A stretch of DNA of 64,000 nt, taken from NCBI RefSeq assembly GCF_001625215.2, contig NC_030385.2:28545598-28609597 (forward strand). Reading direction: 5' to 3'. This DNA comes from Daucus carota subsp. sativus. Lineage: Eukaryota; Streptophyta; Magnoliopsida; Apiales; Apiaceae. A model generated the notes under the pieces. That model was given only the letters and a program-made list of their open reading frames with translations. It had not been told where the DNA came from and did not search any database. The translations under genes and the position numbers were made by a program. Numbering within the stretch: position 1 is the stretch's first letter; each line of letters opens with the position of its first letter. Positions 58,276 through 64,000 of this stretch are shown here, one piece after another.

Positions 58276-60163
58276 GGTTAATTTATGGCTAGGGTTGGAC
58301 GCTGAGATTCACAAGATTCTGTATGAGAATGAAATTGATGGAGATGATTGTTTTGTTGTTGACGCCCAGCAGATTGCAGATTTTGTCCATTTCAGATTCT
58401 AGCATGGAGTCCGATGCAGGTTATGTATGTATCGGTTTTTCAATTCTCGAGCAGTCTTCGATAATATGCTAAGCTTTTGATGTACCTTACATTTTCAAAT
58501 ACTGCATATGTAAGGGTTTTTTTGTTCTATTAAATCTACTAATTATCAAAAAGAAGTGTTAATTATGAGACGTTATCTAGATGAGCTCTTAAACTCTGAC
58601 GTAAGGATTTAGAAAAAAAACTTGCTCAACACCCTCTCATTGAAAGCTTTCAAAAATTAGGAGCTGCCCTTACTTATTTTGTAGAGATCATGATCATTCC
58701 TTATATTATTATTTTTGTGAATTATATATTCATTTTCCTCCAATTATAATCTTATTATCTTTCTCTTTCACTTAAATTTAATATTATAATATTAATGAAC
58801 TGTATATCTAAGAAGTGTTGTTAAGATTGCAATTATTTTTAATAACTTAAAAGTTTGATGATTTACTTAATTTATGAGAAATGTGAAAGGTGTCCGAGTT
58901 TGCTCTTACTGTTACTGAAGAAGCGTCCTTTTTTGTTGCATGCTCCCATACATAGCTGGTATGCGCCTAACTTACTTATATTACCTGAAATTTATCGTCT
59001 CGAATTGTGATTTTCCTCCATTACTTAAATTATAAAATGAGATTTTTAACTAGAACCGAATTGGGAGTTTTAAAGCGTAACGGTTTCGGTTTCAGTTTTA
59101 TTCTTAAACTCATATGCTCATATGGCTCCCCCCTCTCGTTTAAGTATATGATATCATATCCTTGGGGAAGAAATCAGTAACATATATGGATAGAGTTTCA
59201 GAGTATGAGCCCAGTAGCTCTCAATTCTCATGTCATCCTAACCATATATCTATAATTTACAACTATTAAACCCTTTTTATTTTAAAGGAACAAAACCTGA
59301 ACAGGTCCTCGGCTATATGCAGCAACAACAAAACCAAACCATGTGCTCTCAACAAAGCTCCACAGAGTTTTAATATTTAACCGTTGCTTTGTCTTTTACT
59401 CTTGAAAAACTTAAAAAGCCAGGGCCATGCTCAGCAATGCCAATAAATATTTCATCTGAGCCAACTCAGTGATAAACAAGAGTTTTGCTCTTTCTGAATT
59501 CTACAGAGATTCCAGCGCACACCCCCACCCCACTATTTTAATATCACTCTCGTCGCATGGACTGTATCATTCTGTTTTTTTTATCTATGTTTACGAACAA
59601 AATACTTCTTTAGTCTGTCAATTTTATTTTATGCGAGATCTCAAAAGGGGCTATTTGGTGTTACAGTTGCAGACTCTGTCGATGATGGCTTAATATAACA
59701 TTACCTCGTGAATCTGTCTGTTTTAGGACTAAAACCGAACCCAAACGTTACTGTAATATAACGTAACCTTATGAATCTGTCGATGAAGGGTTAAAACAGA
59801 ACCCGAACGTTATCCGTGATTCCGTGAATGCATAACGTTCAAGCACAGTATTTGAAGTTAAATATATTTTATCTTGGTAATGAAATGAAAACTGACCATG
59901 TCTTTGTCATGTACAAAAATTGTCATTCTCATTTCTGAAACAAATTTATGGCCCTGTCACGTACGTACTGTGCCAAATGCCAATTACAACAGTTATGTTG
60001 TATATCAATTATAATCATATCTTTCTCTCTTGTGGTTTATAGATAAGGACTTTTTCCCCCTTCTAATTCTATAGAGCTAAAATACAGCTACTCACTTTCC
60101 CATTAGTCTAAACTCATATTCTCTCCTTCTACTCGTCAAATTTCCTGTCCTGGTTTCGACGAT
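58276..60163. other. Intergenic, upstream of the NaKR-like gene
   Basis: No gene or transposon with ends was recognised. The right part is the presumed promoter and leader of the gene at 60164. A short duplication lies around 59695-59820 (gaatctgtc...aacccgaacgtta variants). Confidence 0.4.
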
Positions 60164-61631
60164 ATGGATGCAGGCTCCTCTTCCTCCTCCATCACCGCTG
60201 TCCGTCTTGGCAGCCGAGCAATAGACAGGTATAACCCCATAATACGAGACTCATCTAGACTCAAGAAACCGAGTGAAAACACCGACATTCCCTCTTCTAA
60301 TGAACAACCAGGACGCGAAAGGGACTCGGATATCTTTGCCTTGCCCCTGCCAGCACGTGCAAAGAATAGCGCTACTCGCAAGAAGCACCACATTTTCTCT
60401 AAATCTAAAGAAAACAATCCTGAGATTTTTACTGGCTGTGTATCATTCTCTACAAAGCTAAGCAGCACAGATGACAAGAGAAAGAATGTTGCTGCCACCA
60501 AGACAAGTGAGATTGTGGAAGATACTTGTAAGAAGAACATCAACAACCGCGTGATAAAGAAAAAGAGCTCATGGAGCTGTACTAATCCTGGTGAATTTTT
60601 TAGCCCTCCTGGTTCTTCTAGGTACTTGCTCACATCAACTTATCAAAAATCTAGTGTTAATTTACCCGATTTCGATCCACTTCTTCCCCCGCCTTCTCCG
60701 TTCTTGCTTCCCACCAGCTGTACACCCAAACATAATGATGAACTTTCAGCAGCTTCACCTCCAACTCCCCCTTCTAACCCGGTAAGCATTCTTTACTAGA
60801 CTTCTATATAATTTCTCTCATATTACTCATTCATTTCCATAATTCACTTCATTTTGTGGTAGATGATAAATCACTAGTTTACCTGTACCTTATTCATGTT
60901 TAGGCTTCAATAGTAATATGTACCATAATCTGATAGGGATGGGCATCGGGTCACTCTGGGGTCGGGATGGTTGATAATAGTTGATGCACCCGTTAATAGT
61001 AACTACTATAGCTTTCATATACAATGCAATAGAGTTGCTAGAATTCTGTTTGGAACCCATCTGACTGCGAGTAAACGCCAAGACCTCCATGTGAAATCAT
61101 CCAATGCATTACAAGTGAAGGGGAAAGCCCATAAGGACAAAGCACATTATGCAGTACATAGTGGTCCTATCTTGCTTCGTACAAGTGGTGGGTATAGTTT
61201 GGATTACTATTAACTGATTTATAATAAAAGGTGGGTCTCTCTTTATTTGCAGGTAGTTGTGGTCTTAAGAGTGTCCCTCCACTGCAGAGGATGTGAGAAA
61301 AAGATGAGGAAACATCTCTCCAGAATGGAAGGTTGGTACACTGCATACATTCATATACCTATTTATGTCCCAACTCCTTTTCATGTATCCTATTCAGTAT
61401 TTACACTACATATACCACAAGCTTATATTTCCTCAACTTCATACAGGGGTGACATCATTCGACATAGACTTTGCGGCAAAGAAGTTAACAGTGGTAGGAA
61501 ATGTGACGCCGTTAGCGGTGCTGGCTAGTGTGTCCAAGGTGAAGAATGCACAACTTTTGACACTTCCACCGTCTTCTGCTCCTACAGCAACTACTTGCTC
61601 CGAAACTAAGGGAAATGTAGGCGTTGTATGA
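60164..61631 (+). CDS. Heavy-metal-associated domain protein, NaKR-like
   Basis: Three exons, 60164-60781, 61253-61331, 61447-61631, join to 293 aa. Similar to the SODIUM POTASSIUM ROOT DEFECTIVE (NaKR) group; Arabidopsis NaKR1 is a phloem protein affecting Na/K balance and long-distance movement of FT. The N-terminal two thirds are basic and Ser/Lys/Pro rich (MDAGSSSSSITAVRLGSRAI, TPPSNP). A single HMA domain follows: VVVLRVSLHCRGCEKKMRKH with the CxxC metal-binding pair, LSRMEGVTSFDIDFAAKKLT and VVGNVTPLAVLASVSKVKNA. The intron inside the HMA domain falls after RMEG, as is common in plant HMA proteins. No lipidation CaaX box is present at the C terminus (ends NVGVV). Which NaKR paralogue it is was not settled. 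Confidence 0.88.
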
Positions 61632-62161
61632 ATATCAGGATTAGAGAACAGTTTCAATTATACCAAGAATTATTGGCATGCTTGAGTTTTCGGTAGTAAG
61701 TTTGGACGGTAACTAGAGAACTGCCAATAACAACATTTTTACCTTTCCTGAATTGCACTAAACTTGTTAATTTGTAATTATATTCAAATGAAACTAACCT
61801 CAACCGCAGCATTTATAATTCTTCAAAATTGTCACAACCCATAACAAAAGCTATTTCCCAAACTTCAGTTGACACGAGATCTTTCATATCCTTGCTTCCC
61901 TTAAACCACAAAAGGGCTGATGCTCTGTTCAAACTTGTAACCACTGTGAATGATACTTTATTAGTATATCATAAAAAATATAATATAATATACAGCAAGT
62001 CGAACATCTTCAGATAATATTTTGATGACTTACAAAGATGTCTAGGAATAACTTACAACCGGAATTTTTAATGAAACTAACTAATCAAACTTTGAGTTAA
62101 AAGTAAATGCAACTGCTCAAGCTTGTTGTCGACAACCATTCTGTAATCAGTTAGGGATTAT
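61632..62161. other. Convergent intergenic spacer
   Basis: Between the NaKR-like stop and the stop of the G-patch gene. Probably both 3' UTRs; nothing else was seen. Confidence 0.45.
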
Positions 62162-63594
62162 CTATCCTTTAGCACCCAATCCTCGGGATTTGGGTAGTCT
62201 GGATGCGAGCAGAGGATTAACTATTCCTTGAGAATCTCTTCCCAGCCCTGTGCCCTCAACAAAACCCATTTTGGCCATCAATTTAGAACCAAATCCCTTG
62301 GTATGCTTCTCAAAAGCTGCGAATTGTTGGGACTCAATTCCGGGCATTTTATTTCTTGTTTTAGGACCCTTCACACCTGGACCGCTTGACTTCTTTGGAA
62401 GTTGGGCCCCTTTAACGGAACTTTCTATACTCAGCTCAGGAACATTGGCCCCAAGCCCAAGTGATTTAGGTCGCTGGACCACTTCTATAACTTCGGCCCT
62501 GCCTTGTCGATCCTTTCCAAGACCTTCGCCCTCTACATACCCCATCCTTGCCATCATCTTTGACCCAAACCCTGTAGTGTGCAACTCAAAGGCACCATAG
62601 CTGGAAGAGACATCTTTCTTGTCATGAATAGTGTTGTCTGTCTCTGCCGTATCAAGTGTTTTGATCTCTGATTCCGAATGCATAACACCACTGGAGACAA
62701 AAGACATGGGCTGTGCAGCGTAAGAGAGCTTGTCCTCGTTCTTTTTCTTTCTTCTTACATCTTTAGTGCCAAAACGATCAGCTGAGCTCTTGAATGAATT
62801 CTTAGGAGCAGAACCCTGAGTAAACCCTTTTGATCCCCTTTTACCTGTTCTCCTATCTCCCTTGGTTGATATAATATCATTATTTGTATAATCAGCATCT
62901 TCATCACCAGCTCCAATTAGCTAGACAAAACAACCAACCACCAAGGTGAGCAAGATGCACACAAGAGAATAACCAAACCAATTAGGGGAGATCCAAAGTA
63001 ATAGATACAGACAAAAAAACAGGGAAACTAATTCAGCATCCTCTTAAAAAGCCATTAGTTGGCTTCAGTTACCTTCTCAAGGCGAACTCTACCACTTGAA
63101 GATGGCATACATGTGCGCTCGGTTCGAATTACAGTGACAAATCTGAAACCCAAAAAAATAAATAAAATCCAACTTGTTTAGACATTCACAAGGTCAAAAT
63201 ACCAATTACACAGCATCTGAGAAACATCTGGGCAACAAAGATTAGCACAAAACTTAATATGGTATTGGCTGTGATATTGTAATGTTTGTTACTCTCTTCA
63301 CCTGCCAACTCCAGAACAGATCGCAGAGTACATGGAGAAAATTCACCACATGGTATCAATCATAAAAAAATTTATTAAGGAAACAGCAGCAAAATAAAAA
63401 ATTGCAGTATTATCAGGAAATCTCCACCTTGCCCTGTAAACTCTGTGCATATTTATCTATTCACCTGTTTCTTGTTCATTATTTTGTCTAAAAGAGTTTA
63501 TGTTGAAACTGCCCACTAGGATCACGAATTACCTCTTCTTGCCTGAATTTTGACATCCACTATTTAAGCAATATATTGCTGCCAATCTGCGAAC
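62162..63594 (-). CDS. R3H and double G-patch protein, SQS1-like (5' part outside window)
   Basis: Three exons are readable in one frame: 63594-63533, 63142-63073, 62920-62162. The gene runs past 63594, so the N terminus is missing. The first two exons encode an R3H-like segment (VRRLAAIYCLNSGCQNSGKK then RFVTVIRTERTCMPSSSG). After a basic linker (RRTGKRGSKGF, DVRRKKKNEDK) come two G-patch motifs: GFGSKMMARMGYVEGEGLGK and GFGSKLMAKMGFVEGTGLGR, each followed by the GLGA end (SLGLGA, SRGLGA). R3H binds single-stranded nucleic acid and G-patch activates DEAH helicases; yeast Sqs1 uses this pair with Prp43 in ribosome and spliceosome turnover. The Arabidopsis relative is At3g09850-like. Nuclear RNA work is likely. 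Confidence 0.85.
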
Positions 63595-64000
63595 CTGAAT
63601 TTCATGTAAACAAGATGAAGTAAACAAAAATATTTTGAGTGTAAAAGTTAATTTTCAAGAACTATAAGACAACCTCTGTACATAGATACATAATTTCTAC
63701 AATCAAGCTTCCAGAATGTGCATATGTTGTCAGATCAAATATAGTAGGAAAGCTGAATAAAAGGCAACAATTAAGGATCGGAAGGTTTCTGTTGCCTCGG
63801 AGGAGAATTGCATTCTAAGGATGGTTTTACGACACATAATTTCGTGTGTAATATTCAACTGTAGACAATACTAAATAACTGATAGCAGCTACAATAGTCA
63901 ATGACGTGTAAATCACATATGTAAATTTTATCAGCAATCTATTCAGAACGGAAACACACACACACACACACAAGATGTTTCTCTATGAAAGAATGGCGTA
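63595..64000. other. Intron or 5' part of the G-patch gene
   Basis: Probably intron sequence of the gene continuing to the right. No further coding exon could be fixed. A (CA)n microsatellite lies at about 63953-63972. Confidence 0.4.

Noticed and set aside
60136-60633. 165-codon frame opposite NaKR exon 1
   Set aside because: Shadow of the real gene on the + strand, which has a clear HMA domain downstream.
1-64000. CRISPR arrays, operons, ribosome binding sites, bacterial insertion sequences, tRNA or rRNA genes
   Set aside because: None was seen. The window is plant nuclear DNA, and the only tRNA-like sequence is the SINE head.

Overview
This is a plant nuclear window, almost certainly from a eudicot. 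It has short introns with GT-AG borders, AT-rich intergenic DNA, plant-only gene families (RS2Z splicing factor, MAKR, ITN1-type ankyrin-PGG proteins, NaKR, MBF1c, two LRR receptor-kinase classes) and dense plant-type small transposons. The species cannot be fixed from sequence alone. All protein names below come from remembered family resemblance; no database search was run.

Layout. 1-2 kb: a solo Copia-type LTR and a foldback MITE. 2.0-5.5 kb (-): RS2Z32/33-type SR splicing factor, 331 aa. 8.1-8.5 kb (+): a conserved plant protein of unknown function. 9.1-16.7 kb (-): LRR-VIII-2 malectin receptor kinase, 24 exons, 998 aa. 18.2-19.5 kb: Helitron with a nested MITE. 21.8-22.8 kb (+): MAKR-type kinase regulator. 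24.8-26.7 kb and 28.4-30.7 kb (both -): two ankyrin-PGG membrane proteins with the same exon plan but from different subfamilies. 32.2-35.4 kb (+): pectate-lyase-like protein without signal peptide. 38.0-38.4 kb (+): small SANT/Myb-like protein behind a foldback repeat. 40.3-41.8 kb: a three-level nest (Mutator-like element > TIR MITE > TRIM). 43.2-43.6 kb (+): MBF1c with heat-shock elements in its promoter. 45.5-51.5 kb (-): LRR-I malectin-like receptor kinase, 848 aa, with an inferred GC-AG intron. 54.4-55.5 kb: a complete Pack-MULE carrying a broken PPR gene fragment. 56.2-57.8 kb: a TIR element hosting a tRNA-derived SINE. 60.2-61.6 kb (+): NaKR-like HMA protein. 62.2 kb to beyond the right edge (-): R3H/G-patch protein.

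The genes do not form one pathway. Common themes are cell-surface perception and its regulation (two receptor kinases, a MAKR regulator, two ankyrin-PGG membrane proteins), RNA processing (RS2Z, R3H/G-patch) and stress response (MBF1c). For the spliced genes whose whole coding region lies in the window, exon joins were checked by reading frame and each gave one uninterrupted frame. I see no convincing new biological system. The most interesting structures are the nested transposons with intact target-site duplications, the Pack-MULE, the GC-AG intron, a MITE that makes up nearly a whole intron, and a foldback lying against the SANT gene promoter.
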